Below, in pieces: positions 1-6,265 of a stretch of 6,265 bases of DNA. Origin of the DNA: an uncultured Lachnospiraceae bacterium (GTDB lineage: Bacteria; Bacillota; Clostridia; Lachnospirales; Lachnospiraceae); assembly GCA_947174725.1 (NCBI GenBank), contig CAMWKA010000110.1:1-6265 (forward strand), written 5' to 3'. Every line of letters starts with the position of its first letter. The stretch's first letter is position 1. The position numbers and the translations under genes were made by a program. The notes under the pieces were generated by a model that saw only the letters and a program-made list of their open reading frames with translations, was not told where the DNA came from and made no database searches.

Positions 1-1
1 C

Positions 2-694
2 GGTAATGAAATATTATACGTAGAAGACCTTACAAAATCCATCAACGGCGAAGTTGTGTTGAACCATGTTTCTTTTACGCTGGGCAGGGAAGACAAGGTC
101 GCTTTTGTGGGCGGCAATGAACTTGCCAAGACAACGTTATTTAAGATACTGAACGGCGAACTGGAGCCGGATGAAGGATCCTTTAAATGGGGCGTAACTA
201 CCTCCCGGGCTTATTTCCCGAAAGACAATACGGAAGAATTTGATAACGACCTTACGATTACCGACTGGCTGATGGGGTATTCTCCGGTAAAGGATGTGAC
301 TTATGTCCGCGGCTTCTTAGGGCGTATGCTTTTCCCCGGGGAAGACGGTGTCAAAAAAGTGAAGATCCTTTCCGGTGGCGAAAAGGTGCGCTGTCTCCTC
401 TCCAAGATGATGATCAGCGGCGCAAACTGCCTGATCCTTGATGAGCCCACCAACCATCTGGATATGGAATCGATCACATCCCTGAACAACGGTATGATCA
501 AGTTCCCCGGTGTTGCTTTATTCGCCTGTCATGACCACCAGTTTGTGCAGACGACCGCCAACCGTATCATCGAGATCCTGCCGGACGGCACGATCATTGA
601 TAAGATCACCACCTATGACGAATACCTTGAGAATGATGAAATGGCAAGAAAGAGAACCGTCTATAAGGCTCAGATCGAAGACGATGAAAATTAA
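2..694 (+). CDS. ABC-F ATPase, YkpA/YbiT type, C-terminal part (5' end outside window)
   Basis: The reading frame is open from the first bases of the window to a TAA at 692-694, so this is the 3' part of a longer gene. The GTG at 56 is internal and not the start. About 230 residues are visible, covering the second nucleotide-binding domain; the family usually has two such domains in roughly 520-540 residues. Seen: a Walker A region at 110-136 reading GGNELAKTT, the signature LSGGEKVR at about 368-391, Walker B with D-loop LILDEPTNHLD at about 431-463, and the switch histidine in CHDHQFV at 527-547. There are no membrane segments, as expected for ABC-F proteins, which are soluble and act at the ribosomal E site rather than in transport. 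The stretches WGVTTSRAYFPKDN, GFLGRMLF and DEPTNHLDMESI match what I remember of the YbiT/YkpA branch, which is housekeeping rather than a typical antibiotic-resistance branch. The second and third Walker A glycines are replaced by E and A, but the lysine is kept. The PHP-HAD gene follows after a short gap, probably in the same operon. Confidence 0.93.
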   Translation, partial: GNEILYVEDLTKSINGEVVLNHVSFTLGREDKVAFVGGNELAKTTLFKILNGELEPDEGSFKWGVTTSRAYFPKDNTEEFDNDLTITDWLMGYSPVKDVTYVRGFLGRMLFPGEDGVKKVKILSGGEKVRCLLSKMMISGANCLILDEPTNHLDMESITSLNNGMIKFPGVALFACHDHQFVQTTANRIIEILPDGTIIDKITTYDEYLENDEMARKRTVYKAQIEDDEN

Positions 695-702
695 TTAATT
701 TT

Positions 703-710
703 AAGGATGG
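703..710 (+). promoter_or_regulatory. Ribosome binding site of the PHP-HAD gene
   Basis: AAGGATGG lies just before two in-frame candidate starts, GTG at 712 and ATG at 718. From the end of AAGGA the spacer is 4 bases to the GTG and 10 bases to the ATG. The first is too short for efficient initiation and the second is long but workable. The ATG also gives MNIVDLHTHS, the normal distance from the N-terminus to the first PHP metal motif. I therefore prefer 718, and starting at 712 would add only two residues. Confidence 0.6.
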
Positions 711-717
711 TGTGAAC

Positions 718-2364
718 ATGAATATCGTTGACCTGCATACACATTCTGATAAATCGGACGGATCTTATACTCCCTGTGAGCTGGTAGATTACGCAATTGA
801 AAAAGGATTGACCGCATTTGCACTGACAGACCACGATACCACAGACGGTCTGGATGAAGCAATCGCATATGCTGCGGATAAGCCGATAGAAGTCATCCCC
901 GGCATCGAGCTCTCCACCGAATATCAGGGTCGTGATATCCACATCGTAGGGATCGATATCAACCATCACTCCCCTGACTTTTTATCTCATCTGAAATCTT
1001 TTCAGGATTCCCGCGTCAATAGAAATATCAAAATGTGCAATAATCTCCGGGAAGCGGGCATCGATATTACCTTCGACAAACTACAGGCGGAATTTCCGGA
1101 CTCCGTCATCACCAGATCCCATTATGCGAAATATCTGCTGGCCCACGGCTATATCAAAGATTTAAAAGAAGCTTTTGACCGTTATGTGGGCGACCACTGT
1201 AAATATTATGTTCCCAGAGAAAAGATCACGCCTGCCCAGGCGGTATCCCTGATCCTGGAAGCAGGCGGCATCCCCATCCTTGCGCACCCTGTTCTGTATC
1301 ATATGACAAAGGGACAGTTAGAAGCACTGGTCAGTGAACTCAAAGCTGCCGGTCTCGTGGGGATCGAAGCAGTTTACAGCACTTATACGCCTGCTGACGA
1401 ACGGGAGATCAAACGACTTGCCGCCAAGTTCGGCTTATGTATCAGCGGCGGCTCCGACTTCCACGGCACGGCAAAACCAAACTTAGATCTTGCCACCGGT
1501 TATGGCAAATTATTTATTCCGGAAGAGATCCTGACCAACCTCAGGGCATTTCAGCATAAAACGCCAAAGATCTTTTTTACTGATCTGGACGGTACTTTAC
1601 TGACCACAGGAAAGAAGATTTCTCCTAAGACCCGGCAGGAACTTCACCGGTTTATGGCGGAGGGCAACTATCTTGCCATTTCCTCCGGCAGACCCCTGAA
1701 AAGTATCTTGGAAATCATCCGTCTCAATGAACTGGATTATGACAATCAGTACGCCATCGCATTTAATGGGTCCCTGATCTATCACTGTCCTTCCCAAAAG
1801 AAGATCCTTGAACGGACCCTGACCATAGAACAGGCATGCAGGATCGCTAAACTCTCCCTCTCCTTCGGCATCTTCTGCCAGACTTATGACGATGAGCATA
1901 TCCTCATACCGTACGAGGGACCGGAAATCAGCAGATATACCGAGACGATCCATGTTCCTTATCAGATTCTGCCCCGCTTTCCGGAAGGGATCACTCAGCC
2001 TCCCTGCAAGATGCTTTGTATCAACTTTGACCATCCGGAAAAACTAACGGAGCTTGCTGCGCTTTTACAGCAGGAACTGCCCGGAGAAATCAATTGTGTC
2101 TTCTCAAGCCCGAACTATCTGGAAGTATTTCCCATTGCATCCGGCAAGGGCAGCGCTGTCACGGCTCTGTGTAAGACTCTGGATATTCCCATCGACCACT
2201 CCTATGCGGCAGGGGATGAAGAAAACGATCTTTCCATGCTGCAGACTGCGGGCTGCGGTATCGCTATGCGTAACGGACGGGAAAGCTTAAAGAAGGCGGC
2301 GGATATCGTCACCAAAGAAGATAATGATCATGACGGGCTCGCTTCTGTAATCCATGACATGTGA
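718..2364 (+). CDS. PHP-domain phosphoesterase fused to Cof-type HAD-IIB phosphatase
   Basis: A 548-residue soluble protein made of two hydrolases. Residues 1 to about 275 form a PHP domain of the YciV/RNase AM and 3',5'-nucleoside bisphosphate phosphatase type. The metal ligands are visible: H7 and H9 (DLHTHS), D14, D38-H39-D40 (TDHDTTDG), E64 (PGIELS), H75, H135, H190 (ILAHP), D247 and H249 (GSDFHG). Residues 284-548 form a Cof-type HAD-IIB domain. Its motif I is D289 and D291 (FFTDLDGTLL), motif II is ISSGRP with S323, the motif III lysine is K477 (SGKGSAV), and motif IV is D500 and D504 (AAGDEENDLSM). The C2B cap lies between motifs II and III. Both active sites look intact. Known relatives of the first half release nucleotides or inorganic phosphate from 3',5'-bisphosphonucleotides or trim RNA 5' ends. 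Cof-type HADs dephosphorylate sugar phosphates, nucleotides or cofactors. Substrates here are not deducible. The start is taken at ATG 718, with GTG 712 as the alternative. The gene begins 23 bases after the ABC-F stop, which suggests an operon. Confidence 0.92.
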   Translation: MNIVDLHTHSDKSDGSYTPCELVDYAIEKGLTAFALTDHDTTDGLDEAIAYAADKPIEVIPGIELSTEYQGRDIHIVGIDINHHSPDFLSHLKSFQDSRVNRNIKMCNNLREAGIDITFDKLQAEFPDSVITRSHYAKYLLAHGYIKDLKEAFDRYVGDHCKYYVPREKITPAQAVSLILEAGGIPILAHPVLYHMTKGQLEALVSELKAAGLVGIEAVYSTYTPADEREIKRLAAKFGLCISGGSDFHGTAKPNLDLATGYGKLFIPEEILTNLRAFQHKTPKIFFTDLDGTLLTTGKKISPKTRQELHRFMAEGNYLAISSGRPLKSILEIIRLNELDYDNQYAIAFNGSLIYHCPSQKKILERTLTIEQACRIAKLSLSFGIFCQTYDDEHILIPYEGPEISRYTETIHVPYQILPRFPEGITQPPCKMLCINFDHPEKLTELAALLQQELPGEINCVFSSPNYLEVFPIASGKGSAVTALCKTLDIPIDHSYAAGDEENDLSMLQTAGCGIAMRNGRESLKKAADIVTKEDNDHDGLASVIHDM

Positions 2365-2395
2365 TGCTTTGATGCAGCATGTCATAGATTATTTT
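2354..2395 (+). terminator. Possible intrinsic terminator after the PHP-HAD gene
   Basis: ATGACATG at 2354-2361 pairs perfectly with CATGTCAT at 2378-2385. An inner TGC/GCA stem (2365-2367 with 2374-2376) closes a six-base loop. A T-rich stretch follows at 2389-2395. The left arm contains the last codons of the gene and the stop codon TGA falls inside the hairpin. The stem is AT-rich and the T-run is interrupted, so it may be weak. The minus-strand side has no T-run after the hairpin, so it should not strongly terminate the converging HAD gene. The position between convergent genes supports a terminator role. Confidence 0.5.
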
Positions 2396-2403
2396 CTGAA
2401 ATC

Positions 2404-3069
2404 TTATTTGAAGAAATCCGTATGATATACTTCTAATAAATTCTTAACAGCAATAACTCCCTCAGGAATTTCTCTACTGCTTCGGTTGACCCATATAGTA
2501 TTGATTCCAACGGAGGAAGCTCCTTTCACATCACTGCTCAAAGAATCTCCAATATGTACCACCTGCCCAGCGGACAAACCGGTGCAGCTTAATGCAAATT
2601 CAAATAATTCTTTTCTTGGTTTATATGATTTTGCATCTTCACTTGTAAATACTCCATTAGGTTTTAACCCATGAAACTCTATTGCCTGTAAAATATCATC
2701 TCTATCGATATTAGATATAATATAGATCGGTACAGAAGAAGTCTCAAAAAATTGTTTTGACTCTTCAAATATAGGTGGCTTCACCCAATGTGCAAACATT
2801 AATTCACTTAATGCATATGCATCAGCAGACGAGTTAAAATATTGTATCGTTTTTTCCAATGACTGATATTCCAGTTCTCGTTGCGTCACAAAATTTTCGC
2901 CGTAAGAAGAAATAAATGCTGTTTGAAATTCATTCCACCAATAGGAGCCTATTTCAGATTTATCATTTACTTTTCCTGTATCAAATATTTCTTGTGATAT
3001 CTGTCTAATCACTTCTCCATCTTCATATACAACTGTACCATAGAAGTCAAGAAATATCGCTTTTACCAT
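2404..3069 (-). CDS. HAD-superfamily (subfamily IA-like) hydrolase
   Basis: A 221-residue soluble protein of the usual length for class IA haloacid-dehalogenase-like hydrolases. Motif I is FLDFYGTVV with nucleophile D8. Motif II is IISNIDRDD with S119. The motif III lysine is probably K150 (KSYKPRKELF). Motif IV is VVHIGDSLSSDVKGA with D175 and D180. The region between motif I and motif II (about residues 15-95) fits a helical C1 cap. The residue two after the nucleophile, which is Asp in typical HAD phosphatases, is Tyr (Y10). This DxYGT form is known in haloacid dehalogenases and in some uncharacterised HAD proteins, so phosphatase activity should not be assumed. The start ATG at 3067-3069 is supported by AAGGAG nine bases upstream. 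The gene lies 61 bases downstream of the kinase on the same strand, but its AT-rich composition differs strongly from all neighbours. The physiological substrate is unknown. Confidence 0.9.
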   Translation of the reverse strand: MVKAIFLDFYGTVVYEDGEVIRQISQEIFDTGKVNDKSEIGSYWWNEFQTAFISSYGENFVTQRELEYQSLEKTIQYFNSSADAYALSELMFAHWVKPPIFEESKQFFETSSVPIYIISNIDRDDILQAIEFHGLKPNGVFTSEDAKSYKPRKELFEFALSCTGLSAGQVVHIGDSLSSDVKGASSVGINTIWVNRSSREIPEGVIAVKNLLEVYHTDFFK

Positions 3070-3078
3070 CTTATATTT

Positions 3079-3084
3079 CTCCTT
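3079..3084 (-). promoter_or_regulatory. Ribosome binding site of the small HAD gene
   Basis: On the minus strand this reads AAGGAG, a near-perfect Shine-Dalgarno sequence, with a nine-base spacer to the ATG at 3069. It fixes the start codon. The 61-base gap that holds it is AT-rich and contains a CATAAT (3096-3101) resembling a -10 box, but no matching -35 box could be found. Whether the gene has its own promoter is therefore undecided. Confidence 0.75.
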
Positions 3085-3130
3085 CGTAAATTTCGATTAT
3101 GAAAATTGTGATTACGACTTGCTGATTTTC

Positions 3131-6100
3131 CTATTTCAAAAGATCTTCCAGTGTTTTCAACATTTTTTCTATGTCAATCGGCTTTGGCACATATCCGTTC
3201 ATTCCGGAGTCTATTGCCTCCTTCCGATCCTCCTCAAAAGCGTTGGCGGTCATCGCCACGATGGGGACCGTCGCCTTACCGGCGTCATCCAGCGCCCGGA
3301 TCGCCCTTGTAGCCTGATAACCATTCATGATAGGCATCTGGACATCCATCAGGATCAAATCATAGGTACCCGCAGGGTTCTCCTTCATCCGCTCCACGGC
3401 TACGGTTCCGTCGTCCGCCGTATCAATAAGGAAACCGACGCCTTTCAGAATCTCCTGTGCAATCTCCTGATTCAGCTCATTATCCTCCACCAGCAGGATT
3501 TTCTTACCGTCAAAGCGCGGCGTCGAAGATGCACTCGTTTCTTCCGTGCTTTCCTTCTCCATATAAGGCGCTGCAAGAATACCCCGCAGTTCCGAAAGGA
3601 AGATCGGCTTAGAACAGAACGCCGTGACGCCAGCTTCTCTTGCCTCCTCTTCGATATCCGACCAGTCGTAAGCAGTCAGTATGATAATCGGCGTCATATC
3701 TCCGATCACCCTGCGGATTCGGCGGACAAGCTCTATGCCGTTCATGTCCGGCATCATCCAGTCAATGATATACGCGCTATAAGGCTCGTTCTGCTCCAGT
3801 GCGAACTCCGAACGGATAACTGCCTCCTTTCCCAACGTTGTCCAGTCAGGATGCATACCGATAGCGGAGAGCATCTTACTGACGCTGACGCAGGTATTCA
3901 CATCATCATCTACCACCAACGCCCTTAGATCCGCAAGCTGATCCAGACGCTGGGATTTCATGGGGCTGTCGGGAACCCGGAAACGGAAATTTACGACAAA
4001 CTCCGATCCCTTTCCTTCCTCACTGCTCACCGTAATCGTACCGTCCATCATATCCACAATATTTTTGGTGATGGCTAACCCTAAACCGGTTCCCTGAATA
4101 CCGCTTACAGTGGCGGTCTGTTCCCGTTCAAAAGGTTCAAAAACGTGCTTCAGAAATTCGTTGCTCATGCCGATTCCGGTATCCTTAACGTGGAATTCAA
4201 AGGAAGCGCGGCCGTCCTGCGCTTCGGAGGTCTGGATCACGCGAACGCTGACCATACCGCCGGGTTTTGTGTATTTCATGGCGTTGCTCATAATATTCAG
4301 AAGCACCTGATTCAGACGGAGTTTATCACAGATGATCGTCTCATTTACTACATCCAGCGTATCAATATATAATTCCAACTGTCTTGCTTTCGCGTCAGCC
4401 TGAACGATGGTCTTGAGATCATGCATGACCTCCGGAAGGCTGACCTCTTTTTCCTCGATCTTGACCTTGCCGCTCTCGATACGGCTCATGTCCAGTACAT
4501 CGTTGATCAGACTCAGCAGATGATTACCGGAGGTCATGATCTTTCCCAGATAGTCCTGCACCTGCACCTTGTTGTCAATATGTGTCACTGCCAGCGAGGT
4601 AAATCCAATGATCGCGTTCATAGGTGTACGGATATCATGGGACATATTGTTGAGGAAAGTGGTCTTTGCGTTGTTAGCATACTGAGCCTGCGCCAGCGCC
4701 TCCGCCAGAACTTCTTTCTGCTCCTGCTCCCTGCGGATCATCTCGTCAATATTCCGGAATCCCGCAAGGATAAATTCTCCCTGTCCAATACTGCTTTCTC
4801 CGACTTTTACATATGTATATTGATAATGATGGGTTTCCCCGTCTTCCAGTATACGGTAGCTTCCCATATATTCCCCGTCTGCTTCCAGCTTCTCCCTGAC
4901 CTTATCCAGAGAAAGAACCTTTGTCAGATACTGCTGATCCTCCGGATGGACACGATCCCTGATATATTGCTCCAAAATCGGCGCGTATGGATGTTCTTCT
5001 TTGGAATCTTTATTCAATCCCACCGTCACATAACCTTCCAGTTTTACAATTCTGGCTGTTCCCTGCTCCGCATTGACAGCAAAGACATTCGTATAGTCAC
5101 GGCTCAGCGCTTCCACTATGGCAAGCTGTTCTCCCAGTTCCCTGTTCGATTGTTCGGTGGTATTCAGAAGCCTCCTGCTCCACCGTCCCCGCATATAAAG
5201 CGTCAAAATAATACATATGATCAGTACGGCCCCCACAGCTGCTGCAAGCATCATATTGGGGTGTGCCTGCATATATTGCAGAAGACTCATATCTTCAGCA
5301 GTATAGGCGGTATATTTTGAAACCAGTTGATTCAGTGTGTCCTCCGGCACCTGCTGGATACATTTATTCAGAATGGTAATCAACTCATGATCGGCACTGT
5401 CACGGACATACATCTGAAATTCCACGTTGATATCGTTTACCATACTGTAATACAGGGAATGGGTAGTGTCACGATTCACAAACATCTGCGCTGAATAGGC
5501 ATATACGTACGCAGCATCCACCTCCCGATCCAGAACAGCCTGCATCGCAGCATCCCTGCTTGGATAAGTTATGAACTCCACATCTCCGTGAATCTCCTGC
5601 GAAATGAGAACTCCACTCGAAGTAGCCGATATTGCAGCCGTTCTGATGTCTCCGGTATAATCCTGCCGGACTACCTTTGCCATGCCCGTCGTCATATAAG
5701 TATCCGTATTAAATCCGCAATAAGCAGCTCCCTCCACGATATCGTCGGCGCCATGTCTGTCAATGACCACATCCACGCCGTTGGTACCCGCCATATTGTA
5801 ATAGTCATTCTCATCTTCCGGCACGACGATTTCATAAGGCAGCCCGGCTAACTCCATGACACATGCAAAATAATCCGGCATAATACCCTTTAATTCTCCG
5901 TCCTCCACATAGGAATAGGGTGCCCTGTCGCCAAAAGCAGTCACTGTAATGGTTTTTTCTCCCGAGACCACCTCCTCAATATATGCTCTCTCACGCTCCG
6001 TAAAGGAAAGCGCGGAGGCATAAACCGGACCATAGTATCGGTAATGCAATATATTTTTCCAGTCGCCTTCATTTCTGTCCATCTGCTCAATGGCATAGTT

Positions 6101-6265
6101 GATTTCATTCAGCAGTTCCGTATCGTCTTTTCTTACAATTGCATAGAAGTTATCCTCTTGGATAATATCCAACGTCTTTTCATTTTCCGTTTTTCTCAGA
6201 TCACTGGAGAGAATCGCATCGATCTCGCCATTCTGCAAATCAGCCTCAAGGGCGTCGGCATCATC
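3131..6265 (-). CDS. Hybrid sensor histidine kinase with tandem solute-binding sensor domains and two receiver domains (5' end outside window)
   Basis: The frame stays open from the right edge to a TAG at 3131-3133, giving 1045 codons including the stop. The TTG at 6236-6238 is internal, so the N-terminus is missing. Order of domains: the tail of a first SBP_bac_3-like domain (6265 to about 6029, ending HYRYYG); a second one (about 5955-5300, starting TVTAFGDRAPYSYVEDGELKG); one membrane helix (5195-5254) followed by the basic RGRWSRR; a PAS-like region (about 5110-4730); a DHp domain with phospho-acceptor His at 4637-4639 in NNMSHDIRTPMNA; and an HATPase domain with N-box NQVLLNIMSNAMKYT, G1 DTGIG at 4169-4183 and G2 GTGLGL at 4076-4093. 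Receiver 1 has its Asp at 3761-3763 (IIDWMMPD) and receiver 2 its Asp at 3344-3346 (LILMDVQMP). Both receivers keep the acidic pocket, Thr and Lys (SKP and PKP). This resembles BvgS, but with no C-terminal HPt domain. The protein is expected in the cytoplasmic membrane, sensing an extracellular solute and autophosphorylating in the cytoplasm. The ligand and the downstream regulator are unknown. Confidence 0.93.
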   Translation of the reverse strand, partial: DDADALEADLQNGEIDAILSSDLRKTENEKTLDIIQEDNFYAIVRKDDTELLNEINYAIEQMDRNEGDWKNILHYRYYGPVYASALSFTERERAYIEEVVSGEKTITVTAFGDRAPYSYVEDGELKGIMPDYFACVMELAGLPYEIVVPEDENDYYNMAGTNGVDVVIDRHGADDIVEGAAYCGFNTDTYMTTGMAKVVRQDYTGDIRTAAISATSSGVLISQEIHGDVEFITYPSRDAAMQAVLDREVDAAYVYAYSAQMFVNRDTTHSLYYSMVNDINVEFQMYVRDSADHELITILNKCIQQVPEDTLNQLVSKYTAYTAEDMSLLQYMQAHPNMMLAAAVGAVLIICIILTLYMRGRWSRRLLNTTEQSNRELGEQLAIVEALSRDYTNVFAVNAEQGTARIVKLEGYVTVGLNKDSKEEHPYAPILEQYIRDRVHPEDQQYLTKVLSLDKVREKLEADGEYMGSYRILEDGETHHYQYTYVKVGESSIGQGEFILAGFRNIDEMIRREQEQKEVLAEALAQAQYANNAKTTFLNNMSHDIRTPMNAIIGFTSLAVTHIDNKVQVQDYLGKIMTSGNHLLSLINDVLDMSRIESGKVKIEEKEVSLPEVMHDLKTIVQADAKARQLELYIDTLDVVNETIICDKLRLNQVLLNIMSNAMKYTKPGGMVSVRVIQTSEAQDGRASFEFHVKDTGIGMSNEFLKHVFEPFEREQTATVSGIQGTGLGLAITKNIVDMMDGTITVSSEEGKGSEFVVNFRFRVPDSPMKSQRLDQLADLRALVVDDDVNTCVSVSKMLSAIGMHPDWTTLGKEAVIRSEFALEQNEPYSAYIIDWMMPDMNGIELVRRIRRVIGDMTPIIILTAYDWSDIEEEAREAGVTAFCSKPIFLSELRGILAAPYMEKESTEETSASSTPRFDGKKILLVEDNELNQEIAQEILKGVGFLIDTADDGTVAVERMKENPAGTYDLILMDVQMPIMNGYQATRAIRALDDAGKATVPIVAMTANAFEEDRKEAIDSGMNGYVPKPIDIEKMLKTLEDLLK

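Larger units (their letters stand above)
2386..3130. other. AT-rich block containing one HAD gene
   Basis: Base composition drops sharply across this stretch. Hand counts of 60-base lines give 21/60 GC at 2821-2880 and 16/60 at 2941-3000. The flanks give 32/60 at 1261-1320 and 33/60 at 3781-3840. The change falls close to the hairpin on the left and the end of the kinase gene on the right. I see no flanking direct repeats, tRNA or mobility gene, so acquisition by transfer is an inference from composition only. Confidence 0.6.

Noticed and set aside
56..58. GTG as a possible start of the ABC-F gene
   Set aside because: The same frame is open and family-like upstream (EILYVEDLTKSINGEVV, the first strand of the domain), so the real start is outside the window.
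1597..2034. Minus-strand frame of 145 codons opposite the HAD half of the fusion
   Set aside because: It is the shadow of a strongly conserved HAD domain, with no independent support.
3088..3130. Short inverted repeats (AATTTC/GAAAATT and GAAAAT/ATTTTC) and a CATAAT box in the gap between the kinase and the small HAD gene
   Set aside because: The arms are only 5-6 bases of pure AT-rich sequence, with a bulge or a long loop. They are expected by chance in such composition, and no -35 box or T-run makes a promoter or terminator convincing.
3119..3928. Long plus-strand open frame (269 codons) opposite the receiver domains
   Set aside because: It is antisense to well-supported receiver domains, its translation is rich in Arg, His and Leu with no recognisable domain, and it has no clear ribosome binding site. 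It is a shadow produced by codon bias.
4421..5320. Plus-strand open frame of 299 codons opposite the kinase core and PAS region
   Set aside because: It lies wholly inside the antisense of conserved DHp, PAS and membrane segments, and its protein has no domain-like pattern.
6236..6238. TTG as a possible start of the kinase
   Set aside because: The frame continues to the window edge, the sequence there is the middle of a solute-binding domain, and a start here would leave no signal peptide for an extracellular sensor.

Overview
The window looks like ordinary chromosomal DNA from a low-to-mid GC Gram-positive anaerobe, most likely a member of the Lachnospiraceae/Clostridia. The grounds are the strong AAGGA/AAGGAG ribosome binding sites, the YkpA/YbiT-type ABC-F protein, the PHP-HAD fusion and a large hybrid kinase with periplasmic-binding-type sensor domains. 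This placement is inference from gene style, not from a database match. No RNA gene, CRISPR array, insertion sequence, integrase or phage gene is visible.

Layout, left to right. (1) Bases 2-694 (+) hold the C-terminal half of an ABC-F ATPase whose start lies before the window. (2) Only 23 bases after its stop, on the same strand, is a 548-residue protein (718-2364, +). It joins a PHP metal-dependent phosphoesterase domain to a complete Cof-type HAD-IIB phosphatase. The tight spacing suggests co-transcription with the ABC-F gene. (3) A hairpin overlaps the stop codon of that fusion gene and closes the plus-strand unit. (4) Two genes point the other way. A small HAD-superfamily hydrolase (2404-3069, -) lies in an AT-rich block that contrasts with both sides. 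Upstream of it is a very large hybrid sensor histidine kinase (3131-6265, -) whose N-terminus runs off the right edge. The kinase has tandem extracellular solute-binding domains, one membrane segment, a PAS-like region, histidine kinase core domains and two receiver domains, with no HPt domain at its C-terminus.

How the genes relate. The ABC-F factor acts on the ribosome. The PHP-HAD fusion probably works on phosphorylated nucleotides, RNA ends or sugar phosphates. The kinase is a surface sensor whose response regulator or HPt partner is not in view. I see no evidence that the two convergent units form one system. The window is mostly housekeeping or common accessory content, and I did not find a convincing undescribed system. 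The points most worth a second look are the two-enzyme fusion, the AT-rich single-gene block with its atypical HAD motif, and the apparent lack of the usual ligand-binding arginine in the visible sensor domain of the kinase.
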